Of a stretch of 64,000 bases of DNA, positions 18,093-26,775 are shown piece by piece. A program made the position numbers and the translations under genes. This DNA is from Micromonospora kangleipakensis. Lineage in GTDB: Bacteria > Actinomycetota > Actinomycetes > Mycobacteriales > Micromonosporaceae. The notes under the pieces were generated by a model, which saw only the letters and a program-made list of their open reading frames with translations, was not told where the DNA came from and did not search any database. The stretch is taken from NCBI RefSeq assembly GCF_004217615.1, contig NZ_SHLD01000001.1:6076001-6140000 (forward strand), read 5' to 3'. Position 1 is the stretch's first letter. The number at the start of each line of letters is the position of its first letter.

Positions 18093-18356
18093 TCAGCTGC
18101 CCAGCGCCCGCACCTTGGCGATGGTCTCCTGAACGTGCTGCTTCGCCGGCTCGCCGCCCTGCACGGCCTGCGTGAGGGCCTGCCGGTAGGCGTCGATCAC
18201 CCCGATCAACGGACCGGCCGCGACGCCTTCGAGGGCGCCGGCGACCAGCGCCCGCGCCTCGGCGGCGTCCTGCGCCGCGGCGGCCGTCTTGGCCTTCGCC
18301 TCGTCCAGCTTCTCGGCTGCCGCCGCCAGCCTCGCCATGATCTGCGCCGCGCTCAC
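18093..18356 (-). CDS. Small helical protein (DUF6244-like)
   Basis: 87-aa, Ala-rich, predicted coiled-coil protein (MSAAQIMARLAAAAEKLDEAKAKT). It has a GTG start and GGGGAGGG upstream. It resembles small Micromonosporaceae proteins known as DUF6244, but is shorter than most. Function unknown. It converges with the Cys-rich small gene six bases away. Confidence 0.7.
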   Translation of the reverse strand: MSAAQIMARLAAAAEKLDEAKAKTAAAAQDAAEARALVAGALEGVAAGPLIGVIDAYRQALTQAVQGGEPAKQHVQETIAKVRALGS

Positions 18357-18444
18357 GCGCCCTCCCCTGGTCGGACCGCCCCGGCCGGGTCACGCCGCAG
18401 GCCGGTGCTGAATCCTGACACGGCGACGGCCCGGCCGGCACCCG

Positions 18445-19377
18445 TCAGCCGGCGGCGAGCAGGGCGGCGAGGCGGCGTACCGCGGGGTTGGTGGTGCCGC
18501 GGCGCCAAGCGAGTCCGATGTCGACGGTCGGGGTGGGGGCGGTGAACCGGCGCAGTCGTACCCCGGGCACGGTCAGCGCCCGGGCCCGGCCGGCCGGCAC
18601 GGCCGCGACCATGTCCCCCTCGGCGACCGCGCGCAGCAGTTGCTCGTCGTCGGGCTCCTGGCGGACCAGCCGGAAGCCCCCGCCCGGCCAGATCTGGGCG
18701 ATCGTGCGGTCGAACATGCCGGGGCCGTTCTCCCGCGGCCACATCACCGCGAGGAGGTCGACCACCTCGGCCCGGTCGAGCCGCCGGCGGCCGGTGGCGA
18801 GCGGGTGCCCCGCCGGCACGGCCAGCAGCAGCTCCTCGGTGTCGACGATCCGGCAGGTCAGGCCCGGCTCCGGCACCGGCGGGCGGACGAAGGCCGCGTC
18901 GAGGCGGCCGGCGAGCAGGCCGGCGACGTTCGGCGCCGTCCAGCCGGTCTCGGCGACCACCTCCACCTCCGGGTTCTCCGCCCGGAAGTGGGCGATCAGC
19001 GCGTCCACCCGGCCGCCCCGCGCCGAGCGGGTGTACGCCAACCGGAGCCGGCCGCCCCGACCACGGACCAGGTCGCGGATCCGGGTGGTGGCGGCGTCCA
19101 CCTCGGCGAGCAGACGCCGGGCCTCCGCAGCGACCTGCTCCCCCACCTCGGTCAGCGCGCAGCCGTGGCTGTCGCGGCGCAGCAGCGGCACGCCGAGCTG
19201 CCGTTCCAGCGCCCGGATCTGCTGGCTGAGCGCCGGCTGGGCGATGCGCAGCCGGGCGGCGGCGCGGGTGAAGTGCAGCTCCTCGGCCAGCACCACGAAG
19301 TACCGCCACCGGCGCAGGTCCCCGCCGCCCCGGCCGGCGTCCGGCCGGTCCGCGCCTCCGGTCGGGGTCACCGCCAT
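18445..19377 (-). CDS. LysR-family transcriptional regulator
   Basis: 310-aa LysR regulator. The winged HTH (FVVLAEELHFTRAAARL, then QPALSQQIRALE) occupies about residues 25-85, followed by the two-lobed substrate-binding domain. The ATG is preceded by TATGAT with a 6-nt gap, so the mRNA is probably leaderless. It diverges from the D-amino-acid oxidase-like gene, its most likely target. The ligand is unknown. Confidence 0.92.
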   Translation of the reverse strand: MAVTPTGGADRPDAGRGGGDLRRWRYFVVLAEELHFTRAAARLRIAQPALSQQIRALERQLGVPLLRRDSHGCALTEVGEQVAAEARRLLAEVDAATTRIRDLVRGRGGRLRLAYTRSARGGRVDALIAHFRAENPEVEVVAETGWTAPNVAGLLAGRLDAAFVRPPVPEPGLTCRIVDTEELLLAVPAGHPLATGRRRLDRAEVVDLLAVMWPRENGPGMFDRTIAQIWPGGGFRLVRQEPDDEQLLRAVAEGDMVAAVPAGRARALTVPGVRLRRFTAPTPTVDIGLAWRRGTTNPAVRRLAALLAAG

Positions 19378-19383
19378 CCGGCC

Positions 19384-19389
19384 ATCATA
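19384..19389 (-). promoter_or_regulatory. Leaderless-type -10 box of the LysR gene
   Basis: TATGAT six nucleotides before the ATG. A transcript starting at the usual distance would begin at or next to the start codon. No -35 match. Confidence 0.55.
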
Positions 19390-19500
19390 GGCGCGGCTTA
19401 TCGCCGCCGGTCGATCCGGACTTGGACCGCGCCGTCCCGCCGGGGAGACGATTCAGGTCCAGCCGCCCGTCGCGGGCGGCCCGACGTGGGAGGCCTGACC

Positions 19501-20505
19501 ATGACGAACCGGGCGGACGTGCTGGTGGTCGGTGGCGGGATCATCGGGTTGACGGCGGCGGTGCGGCTGCGGGAACGCGGAGCGCGGGTGACCCTGCTGG
19601 CCGCCGACGACCCGGCGGACACCGTCTCGGCGGTGGCCGCCGCGGTCTGGTACCCCAGCCACACCGAGGCGGACCCGCGGGTGCTGCGCTGGGCCGCCGA
19701 GACCCACGCCGAGCTGGGCCGGCAGGCCGAGGCGGGCGTGCCGGGGGTGGTGGCCCGGCCGACCCGGATGCTGCTGCGGCGGCCGGGGGCGGGCCCGCCC
19801 TGGTGGGCGGCGGCGACCGCGGACCTGGTCGCCCGGCCGGGCAGCGGGCCGTACTCGACGGAGCTGCGGTTCACCGCGCCGACGGTGGAGATGCTGCCGT
19901 ACCTGGGCTGGCTGCGGCAGCGGTTCGCCAGCGCCGGCGGGCGGTTGCTGCGCGGCCGGCTCGACCGGCTCACCGACGGCTTCGCCCTGGCGCCGACGGT
20001 CGTCAACGCCACCGGGCTGGCCGCCGGTCGGCTCGCCGACGACCCGGCCGTGCACCCGGCACGGGGGCAGGTCGTGCTGGTCGCGAACCCGGGGTTGACC
20101 ACCTCGGTCCGGGACGAGGAGAACCCGGCGGGGATCACCTACGTGCACCCGCGCCGGCACGACGTGGTGCTCGGCGGCACGTTCGAGCCGGGCGAGTGGG
20201 ACACCCGGCCCGACCCGGCCATCTCGGCGGCGATCCGGCGCCGCTGCGTGGCCCTGGTGCCGGAGCTGGCCGCCGCGCCGGTGCTCGCCGAACGGGTCGG
20301 GCTGCGACCGGCCCGGCACGGCGGCCCGCGGGTGGCGGTGGCGCCGGAGGGTCCGCCCGGGCGGCGGCTGGTGCACGCCTACGGCCACGGGGGCGCGGGG
20401 GTCACCCTCTCGTGGGGCTGCGCGGCCGAGGTGGCCCGGCTGGCGCTGGACGACGCGGATGGCCCTCGGCCGGCTCAGCGCAGCACGCGGAACGCCAGCA
20501 GGTAG
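19501..20505 (+). CDS. D-amino-acid oxidase-like FAD oxidoreductase
   Basis: 334-aa DAO/glycine-oxidase-family flavoprotein that should deaminate D-amino acids or similar amines with O2. The dinucleotide-binding motif VVGGGIIGLTAAVRL is at the N-terminus and the DAO signature region (VHAYGHGGAGVTLSWGCA) near the C-terminus. The mid part carries GQVVLV and YVHPRRHDVVLGGT as in the family. The ATG has GGGAGG eight bases upstream. It diverges from the LysR regulator. Its last 31 nt overlap the 3' end of the convergent membrane-protein gene, so the two mRNAs are antisense there. Confidence 0.92.
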   Translation: MTNRADVLVVGGGIIGLTAAVRLRERGARVTLLAADDPADTVSAVAAAVWYPSHTEADPRVLRWAAETHAELGRQAEAGVPGVVARPTRMLLRRPGAGPPWWAAATADLVARPGSGPYSTELRFTAPTVEMLPYLGWLRQRFASAGGRLLRGRLDRLTDGFALAPTVVNATGLAAGRLADDPAVHPARGQVVLVANPGLTTSVRDEENPAGITYVHPRRHDVVLGGTFEPGEWDTRPDPAISAAIRRRCVALVPELAAAPVLAERVGLRPARHGGPRVAVAPEGPPGRRLVHAYGHGGAGVTLSWGCAAEVARLALDDADGPRPAQRSTRNASR

Positions 20506-21440
20506 GCGCAGTAGACCAGCGGCACCAGCAGGACGCAGATCACGAAGCCGAGCGGGACGAACCGCGACGACGGGGCACCGCCGTCGATCACCGGTCGCCC
20601 CCAGCGGCCGAGCACCAGGTAGCCGGCGACGAACGACGCCACCGGCAGGCCGGCGCACATCGAGGCGTACAGGGCGCCGAGCCCGACCACCTCCAGGCCG
20701 GAGGCGACCACCATGGCCAGCATCAGCACCGCCCCGGCCAGCGCGGCACCGGTGTAGACGGCGGCCGCCCGGGCCAGCGGGGACCAGGTCGGCAGCAGCG
20801 CGGGCCGCCGGGCCAGCGCGTCGGCCTGCTGCCCGTGCCGGTCCGCCTCGTCGGCGAGCTGCCGGGCCGCCGCCAGCTCAGCCGCCGGGTCGGCCTCCGG
20901 CGCGCGGGGCCCCGGCACCCCGCCGCCCGTCGTGCCGGCGCCCGTCGTCGGCGTCGCGCCGGTCGCCGCCACCGCCACCTGCGGGTACGCCCCGACCCCC
21001 GGCCGCCCCGGCGCGGCGGCTGCGCCGCCGGGACCCGTCGCCCCGCCGTGACCGGGACCGAACGGCCCCACCACGGTTGAGGCGGGCCCGGCCGACGGCA
21101 CCGCCGACCCGGACGCGGCAGCGAGGTCCCCGCCGGGCGCGGCGAAGTCGGCGCCGGGCTGGGCGGCGAAGTCGATGCCGGACGGCGCGGGCCCGGTGTG
21201 CGGCGCGGCGGCGAGGTCGGCGCCGGACGGGGCAGGGCCGGCGCCGGACGCGGCGGCACCGATGGCCCGGCCGAGCCGGTCGAGAAGCTGCCGCTGGGCG
21301 GCGAGCCGCTGACCGAGCTGGTCGACGGCGGCGTGCAGGGCCCGGCGGCGCTCCGCCTCGGCGGTGGCGGCCCGGTCCGCGCCGCGCCGCTGGCCGGCGA
21401 GCTGCCGGGCCAGCGCCGCGTACTCCTCGAACGCCGTCAC
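20475..21440 (-). CDS. Coiled-coil membrane protein, partner of the FtsK-like ATPase
   Basis: 321-aa protein of unknown family. An N-terminal coiled coil (about 1-65, EEYAALARQLAGQRRG...) is followed by a low-complexity Gly/Ala/Pro linker (about 66-200), a second short coiled coil and three hydrophobic segments at the C-terminus (about 225-320). GTG overlaps the stop of the upstream FtsK-like gene (GTGA), so expression is coupled. I infer a membrane anchor or channel-like partner for the soluble ATPase. The longer frame upstream is antisense noise over the ATPase gene. Confidence 0.75.
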   Translation of the reverse strand: MTAFEEYAALARQLAGQRRGADRAATAEAERRRALHAAVDQLGQRLAAQRQLLDRLGRAIGAAASGAGPAPSGADLAAAPHTGPAPSGIDFAAQPGADFAAPGGDLAAASGSAVPSAGPASTVVGPFGPGHGGATGPGGAAAAPGRPGVGAYPQVAVAATGATPTTGAGTTGGGVPGPRAPEADPAAELAAARQLADEADRHGQQADALARRPALLPTWSPLARAAAVYTGAALAGAVLMLAMVVASGLEVVGLGALYASMCAGLPVASFVAGYLVLGRWGRPVIDGGAPSSRFVPLGFVICVLLVPLVYCAYLLAFRVLR

Positions 21441-24088
21441 CGGTCGTCGCCCCCGTCCGGCTCGGGTCCGGAGTGGACGAACGGCACGATCAGCCGGACG
21501 CGATGGTCGTGCCGGTCCACCAGCAGCGCCCGGCCGGCGCGCGGGGTGTAGCTGAGGTCGTGCACGCCGAGGTGCAGGCCGAGGTCGGCGCCGGGCACGT
21601 TCAGCGCGACCAGGCAGGCGACGTCGTCCCGGTGCTGCGCGCCGCCGAGGTCCTCGGCGAGCCGGCGCAGCCCCCGCCACCAGCCGAGCAGGTGCACCCC
21701 GTGGCCGGGCCCCTGGCGCAGCAGGGCCCGCAGGTCGTCGTGGCCGGAGCGGAAGGTGGCCGGGTCGGTGGCACCGAGCGCGGCGGAGGCGGCGTCCACG
21801 CCGAACACCACGAGGTAGGTCCGGCGGGCGGCGTCGGCCGGCCCGGACCGTGCTCCGGCGTCGGTGGCGGCCGAGCCGGGCGCCGGACCGGTCGGTGCCC
21901 CAGCCGCTGGGCCGGCGGGGCTGCCGCCCGCGGCGGAGGCTCCGGGCTGGTCCGGGGTGGCGACGGCGGCGATGCGGTCCGGCAGGGCGGGCGCGTCGAG
22001 GCGTTCGACGGGGTGGCCGGCGTCGGCCAGGGTCATGGCCAGGTCGCCGGCGAGCTCGGCCGTCCCGGCGACGAGCGGGGCGAGCAGGAAGCGGGCGGTG
22101 CCCGGGGCGTGCTGCCGGGCCAGGCTGAGGGTGGCCGCCCGGAGCACGTCCGCCCCGGCGGTGGCCGTACCCACCACGGCCAGGTGCCGGCCGGGGGTGG
22201 CGTCCAGGGGGAACCCGGCGGCGCTGCCGGCCACGTCGACGGCGCGGCCGACCAGGGCGAGCGGCACGTCGCCGCCCGGTCGCAGCCCGGCCCAGGCGGG
22301 GTCGTCGGTCAGCCGCGGCGTCTCGTACCCCCGGAAGACGGCGGGTGGCCGCGCGCCCGCCGGTCGGGCCGCCCACAGCTCGTGGCGGAGGGTGGCCAGG
22401 TCCGCGGCGGCGGCGTGCGCGTCGGGGAACCGGACCACGGTGTTCGCGCCCGCCGCGCCGCCGGCCGTGTTGACCACGGCGGAGCCGATCCCGAGTGCCT
22501 TCGCCGCGTCGTTCAGCGGGTCCAGCACGCCGCCTCCGCCGGGCAGCGCCACCCGCAGCGGGAACTGGCCGAAGATAGCCTCGGCCCGGCCGTAGAGCGC
22601 CTCGACGCCGGTCGTGCTCTGGCTGGCCAGCACCAGGTGCAGGCCGTACGAGCGGCCCTTGCGGGCCAGCTCCTCCAGCAGGTCGACGGCCTGCCGGGCG
22701 AGGGCGTCGTTGCCGGCGAAGAGCACCTGGAACTCGTCGACCACGGTGACGATCCGGGGTGGACGGACGCCCGCGGGCAGGTCGGCGAGCTTGGTGACGC
22801 CGTGTCGCTTGAGGACGTCGGCCCGCCGGGTCAGCTCCCCGCGCAGCTCCCGCAGCACGGCCACGCCGTACTCGCGGTCGGATTCGATGCCGACCGCGCG
22901 GGCGTGCGGCAGCCAGGACGGGTCGCGTTCGGTGGGGACGAACTCGGTGAAGCTCACCCCCTCCTTGAAGTCGAGCAGGAGGAGCTGGAGCTCCGCCGGG
23001 GCGTACCGGGCGGCCAGCCCGTAGAGCACGTCGAGCAGGAACACCGTCTTGCCCGCCCCGGTGCGACCCCCGACCAGCCAGTGCGGGGTGGCGTCGTCGA
23101 AGGCGACCGTCACCTGCTCCCGACCGGCCCGGCCGAGCACCGTGCGCAGTCCGGGACCGGCCGATTCCGCCCAGCGCCCGGCGGGGAGCAGGTCGGTGAA
23201 GCGCAGCGCCTCGGCGCGCCGGGTGGCCGCGGCGAGCCGCGCGCCCAGCGCGGCCACCGAGGCGGCCGGCGGATCCCCGTCGAGCAGCACCGCCGCGGCC
23301 AGCCCGCTGCCGTCGGCGCTGTACGGCTGCCCGGGCGGGTCGCCGACCAGCGCGTACCGCTCGTTCAGCCGGAGCTGGGTGGTCGCGCCCAACGGCGGCG
23401 GGGCGTCACCCGGGCCGGCCGGCGGGTGACCGGCGATCAGCACGCAGACCGCGGCGTCCGGGCCGGCGTGGGTCAGCGCGGCGAGCCGGGCCAGCTCCCG
23501 GGGCGGCGGCGCGGACGCGGCGACGAGCAGCAGCAGCTCCCGGTCGGCCGGGGCGCCGTGCTGGGCGCCGCGGGCGTGCCGCTCCGCCTCGTCGAGGAGG
23601 GCGGCCACGTCGGCGGCGGTGGTGGCCGGCGGGGCCAGCACCCCGGCGTCGAGCAGTGGGCGCAGCGGCAGGAAGGCGGCCCCGAAGGCGACCGTGTCGA
23701 TCCCGGCGACCCGGACCGCGCCGGCCGGGGCGGCGGCGAGCAGCCGCACGACCACCGCCCGCAGCAGTTCACCGACCCGGGGGTCCCGGGCGTCGCAGTC
23801 CACCGCGAGGTGGGCGCCGCCGGCCAGCGGCAGCAGCACCGGGAAACCACCGTCCAGAGTGGTGGCCTCACCGACGCGGACCGGCACCGGGGCGGCGGTG
23901 AGGTCGGCGGCGCCGGGCGGCGGGCCGGCGAGGTCGGCGGCGACCCGGGCCAGCCAGGCGACCAGCTCCGCGTTGTCGGGGGCCGGCGGTCCGGCGGCGG
24001 CGAGCGCCCGGCGGGCGTTCTCCCAGCGCCGTACGGCCTCGCGGTGCGCGGCGATCGCCTGCCCGTACGCCGTCGCGAGCCTGCCCAC
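21437..24088 (-). CDS. FtsK/SpoIIIE-type ATPase
   Basis: 883-aa soluble ATPase with a single FtsK/SpoIIIE core. Walker A GGRTGAGKT is near residue 340 and Walker B IVTVVDEFQV near 447; ARKGRSYGLHLVLASQ is typical of the family. About 330 N-terminal residues without membrane segments and about 300 C-terminal residues with a second RecA-like but Walker-less region flank it. It lacks the FtsK membrane and gamma (DNA-orienting) domains, so it is not the cell-division FtsK. GTG with GGGGGGCAAGGG upstream is the start; the frame continues upstream without an SD. It is coupled to the coiled-coil membrane protein gene. Substrate (DNA or protein) unknown. Confidence 0.85.
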   Translation of the reverse strand: MGRLATAYGQAIAAHREAVRRWENARRALAAAGPPAPDNAELVAWLARVAADLAGPPPGAADLTAAPVPVRVGEATTLDGGFPVLLPLAGGAHLAVDCDARDPRVGELLRAVVVRLLAAAPAGAVRVAGIDTVAFGAAFLPLRPLLDAGVLAPPATTAADVAALLDEAERHARGAQHGAPADRELLLLVAASAPPPRELARLAALTHAGPDAAVCVLIAGHPPAGPGDAPPPLGATTQLRLNERYALVGDPPGQPYSADGSGLAAAVLLDGDPPAASVAALGARLAAATRRAEALRFTDLLPAGRWAESAGPGLRTVLGRAGREQVTVAFDDATPHWLVGGRTGAGKTVFLLDVLYGLAARYAPAELQLLLLDFKEGVSFTEFVPTERDPSWLPHARAVGIESDREYGVAVLRELRGELTRRADVLKRHGVTKLADLPAGVRPPRIVTVVDEFQVLFAGNDALARQAVDLLEELARKGRSYGLHLVLASQSTTGVEALYGRAEAIFGQFPLRVALPGGGGVLDPLNDAAKALGIGSAVVNTAGGAAGANTVVRFPDAHAAAADLATLRHELWAARPAGARPPAVFRGYETPRLTDDPAWAGLRPGGDVPLALVGRAVDVAGSAAGFPLDATPGRHLAVVGTATAGADVLRAATLSLARQHAPGTARFLLAPLVAGTAELAGDLAMTLADAGHPVERLDAPALPDRIAAVATPDQPGASAAGGSPAGPAAGAPTGPAPGSAATDAGARSGPADAARRTYLVVFGVDAASAALGATDPATFRSGHDDLRALLRQGPGHGVHLLGWWRGLRRLAEDLGGAQHRDDVACLVALNVPGADLGLHLGVHDLSYTPRAGRALLVDRHDHRVRLIVPFVHSGPEPDGGDDR

Positions 24089-24282
24089 CCCTTGCCCCCC
24101 GACGCCGCCGCGGTCCACGATCGATCCGAACCCTAACGGACCCTCGGCGACTCGGCACGGCGCGCGGCACACCGATGGTTGGTCGACTGTTCACCTGGCT
24201 GCCGCCGGCCACGCCGGCGTCGTTGGCCCGGTCCGGATTGCCTGCTCAACGGAACAACAATGGTGAACAGGAAGGCGACGAC

Positions 24283-25704
24283 GTGACCTCCTCCCCCATC
24301 TCCCGGCGCGCCGTGCTGCGCGGCGGCGCGGCCGGCGGCCTCGGCATCGTGCTGGCCGGCAACCTGGAAGCGATCGCGGGACCGGCGACCGCCCTGGCCG
24401 CCACCCGTCCGGCGGTCGGCTACGGCGAACTGGTGCCGGACCCGGCCGGTCTGCTGGCCCTGCCGCCCGGCTTCTCGTACACGATCGTGGCCCAGGCCGG
24501 CGCGACCCTGCTGGAGTCCGGGCAGCCGACGCCGAGCGACGCCGACGGCACGGGGTGCTTCCTCGGCCGCGAGGGCTCGGTGCTGGTCAACAACCACGAG
24601 ATCGGCGGCAGCGAGCCGTACCCGGTGCCCGCGCTGGCCGGCCTCACCTACGACCCGGGCGCCCGCGGCGGCACCACCACCATCGAGGTGGACCAGCACG
24701 GCCGGCGGCTGCGCGAGTACGTCAGCGTGGCCGGCACGCACAACAACTGCGCCGGCGGCATCACCCCGTGGGGCACCTGGCTGACCTGCGAGGAGACCGA
24801 GCAGCGGGCCGGCGGGCAATTCCTCAAGGACCACGGGTACGTCTTCGAGGTGGACCCGCACGACCGGGCCGCCAACCAGAACCCGGTGGCGCTGAAGTTC
24901 CTCGGCCGCTACTCCCACGAGGCGGTGGCGGTCGACCCGTACACCCACTCGATCTTCCTGACCGAGGACGCGGGCGGGCCGAACGGGCTCTACTTCCGGT
25001 GGACGCCGCCGGCGGGCTTCCGCGGCGGCAAGGGCGCGCTGCGGGCGCTGGCGCAGCGGCCCGACGGCGACACCGTGGGCAGCCTCCAGGCGATGAGCTG
25101 CTACCTGGGCAGCCAGCACATCGCCGACCTGTCGGAGGCCACCACGCCGGGCACCCGGTACAAGGTGGAGTGGGTGGACGTGCCGGACCGGGACGCGAAG
25201 ACCGTGTCGGTGCGCAAGCAGTTCACCGACGATCAGGTGACCCGCAGCCGCAAGCTGGAGGGCGCCTGGTGGGCCGACGGCGGGGCCTACTTCGTGGCCA
25301 GCTTCGCCCGGCACTCCGACGGCAGCACCAACGAGCACGACGGCCAGGTCTGGTTCTACGACCCGCGGACCGAGACGGTCACGCTGAAGACCATCTTCGG
25401 GGTGAACCAGGACCCGGCCGCCGACACCGGCAACTTCGACGGGCCGGACAACATCACCGTCTCCCCGTACGGCGGGGTGATCCTGGCCGAGGACGGCGAG
25501 GGGGTGTCCCACCTGGTCGGGGTGACCGCGGAGGGCAAGGCGTTCCCGCTGGCCCGCAACGAGCTCAACGACAGCGAGTTCACCGGCCCGACGTTCAGCG
25601 CGGACGGGCAGATCCTCTTCGCCAACATCCAGTCGCCGGGCTACGTCTTCGCGATCACCGGCCCGTGGGGCCGGCCGAGCAACGCGGACGTCGCCGACGC
25701 CTGA
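24283..25704 (+). CDS. PhoX-family (DUF839) Tat-exported phosphatase
   Basis: 473-aa secreted protein of the PhoX/DUF839 family, whose studied members are Ca/Fe-dependent alkaline phosphatases. The N-terminus SRRAVLRGGAAGGLG is a twin-arginine signal, followed by a hydrophobic stretch and ATALAAT cleavage site. Family hallmarks include LVNNHEIGGSEPYP, NNCAGGITPWGTWLTCEE, YSHEAVAVDP and EGAWW. The GTG at the Tat signal has GGAAGG upstream. It stands alone, diverging from the FtsK-like operon. No Pho box was recognised. Confidence 0.9.
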   Translation: MTSSPISRRAVLRGGAAGGLGIVLAGNLEAIAGPATALAATRPAVGYGELVPDPAGLLALPPGFSYTIVAQAGATLLESGQPTPSDADGTGCFLGREGSVLVNNHEIGGSEPYPVPALAGLTYDPGARGGTTTIEVDQHGRRLREYVSVAGTHNNCAGGITPWGTWLTCEETEQRAGGQFLKDHGYVFEVDPHDRAANQNPVALKFLGRYSHEAVAVDPYTHSIFLTEDAGGPNGLYFRWTPPAGFRGGKGALRALAQRPDGDTVGSLQAMSCYLGSQHIADLSEATTPGTRYKVEWVDVPDRDAKTVSVRKQFTDDQVTRSRKLEGAWWADGGAYFVASFARHSDGSTNEHDGQVWFYDPRTETVTLKTIFGVNQDPAADTGNFDGPDNITVSPYGGVILAEDGEGVSHLVGVTAEGKAFPLARNELNDSEFTGPTFSADGQILFANIQSPGYVFAITGPWGRPSNADVADA

Positions 25705-25717
25705 CCACGCCGCGCCA

Positions 25718-25750
25718 CGGCCGGCGGTCCTCACGAGGGGCCGCCGGCCG
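25718..25750 (+). terminator. Terminator hairpin after the PhoX-type gene
   Basis: Stem CGGCCGGCGGTCC paired with GGGCCGCCGGCCG (13 bp, one G-T pair), 7-nt loop, starting 14 nt after the stop codon. Confidence 0.7.
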
Positions 25751-26023
25751 GCGGTCAGGCCGGCCGGCAGCCCGGGTCGACGTCTTCACCACCTGGCTCT
25801 CCACCGCCGGCCGCCCAGAGCTGACCACCGCCACGGCACGGTCGGCCGGCGCTCCGGCGCAGCCGAAGTCCTGGGCGAAGGTGCGCGCCGCGCACCAGCT
25901 CCTGGCCCACTGACCGGCACCGGCCGGACGCCCGCTCCCGTAGCAGGCGCCCGGCCGGCCCGTCGGACGGCACTGCCCGTCGGTCGGCACCGCCGTCGGC
26001 CGGCGCGGTGGTCCGAGCCGACG
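25751..26023. other. Gene-free interval, no convincing coding sequence
   Basis: Between the terminator and the next gene several overlapping frames are open on both strands, but none has a start, SD and plausible protein together. Further inverted GGCCGG-rich runs are present. A vestigial gene cannot be excluded. Confidence 0.4.
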
Positions 26024-26545
26024 CTACGGAGCTGATGTCACCGGTGAATCAGCCGGCCGGGCGGCGGCCGCCTCGATCGCGCGGATGTGCCGGTACGCGA
26101 TCCAGAGCGGCGGGAACGCGCCGACCGCGAACGACAGGTCGACCAGCGTCCAGAACCAGGGAAGGTCCCGGATCGGCCCGCAGATCAGCGCCAGCGGCAC
26201 GATCCCGGCGCAGGCGATCATGCCGACCTGGACGACCCAGACGTTGCGCACCGGGTCCCGCAGCGGCCCCCAGAACGCCACCGCGAGCACCAGGTGGGCG
26301 AAGGCGAGCCAGTCGGTGCCGTACCGCATGAAGGGATAGCGGTCACCGGTCTCGACCAGTCCGGTGTGGACCCGCTCGATCCAGGAGACCAGCGCCGGCA
26401 ACTGGCCGGCGAGCGGGTCGAGCGCCCGCAGCAGCCAGCGCACCTCGATCTCCAGCGGAAACGCGGTCACCCCGCTGAGGAAGAGACCGACCACCACGAC
26501 CCATAGCCACCCGCGCACCCGGCGCAGGCGCTTCTCGATGTCCAT
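26024..26545 (-). CDS. Four-helix membrane protein, unknown function
   Basis: 173-aa protein with four hydrophobic segments (WLWVVVVGLFLSGV, WLAFAHLVLAVAFWGPL, VGMIACAGIVPLALICG, LVDLSFAVGAFPPLWIAY) and a basic N-terminus (MDIEKRLRRVRGW). The ATG chosen starts the conserved-looking part and is preceded by TACGCT with a 6-nt gap, so it is probably leaderless; upstream codons in the same frame lack an SD. The last residues and stop codon are contributed by a dispersed repeat, suggesting the original C-terminus was altered. Confidence 0.75.
   Translation of the reverse strand: MDIEKRLRRVRGWLWVVVVGLFLSGVTAFPLEIEVRWLLRALDPLAGQLPALVSWIERVHTGLVETGDRYPFMRYGTDWLAFAHLVLAVAFWGPLRDPVRNVWVVQVGMIACAGIVPLALICGPIRDLPWFWTLVDLSFAVGAFPPLWIAYRHIRAIEAAAARPADSPVTSAP
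26025..26056 (+). repeat. Dispersed palindromic element, copy A
   Basis: Core TGAtgTCAccggTGAaTCA (26033-26051), preceded by TACGGAGC. The 20 bases GACGCTACGGAGCTGATGTC here are identical to copy C near 39.4 kb. Its complement supplies the last codons (DSPVTSAP) and the TAG stop of the adjacent membrane-protein gene. Confidence 0.6.
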
Positions 26546-26551
26546 GACGGC

Positions 26552-26557
26552 AGCGTA
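26552..26557 (-). promoter_or_regulatory. Leaderless-type -10 box of the four-helix membrane protein gene
   Basis: TACGCT six nucleotides before the ATG; no SD sequence between them. Confidence 0.45.
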
Positions 26558-26640
26558 ACGATGATCTTCATGGCGTCCGCTCCCGAAAGTGTCGGACCCG
26601 GACACGAGGGTCATGGCCTCGCTCACACCCGAGGAGGACC

Positions 26641-26775
26641 ATGGCCAGGCCGAGCGCCGTCGCCGAGGTGCCGTACGACGCCGACGGCAATCTCATCCAC
26701 CACGTGGCAGCCGGCGTCCGCCCGGGCGGCGCTCCCCGCACGGGCCCTGCGGCCACACCGTGCCGGGCGACGTCA
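26641..26775 (+). pseudogene. Possible 5' remnant of a small gene
   Basis: An ATG with a very strong SD (GAGGAGG) opens MARPSAVAEVPYDADGNLIHHV, which looks like a genuine protein start. From about 26715 the reading turns into antisense of the MFS gene's 3' end. Either a truncated gene or a short expressed peptide. Confidence 0.3.

Noticed and set aside
20459-24136. Long plus-strand frame (about 1225 codons) opposite the FtsK-like operon
   Set aside because: Arg/Gly/Ala-rich antisense translation. The minus strand carries Walker motifs and coupled starts.
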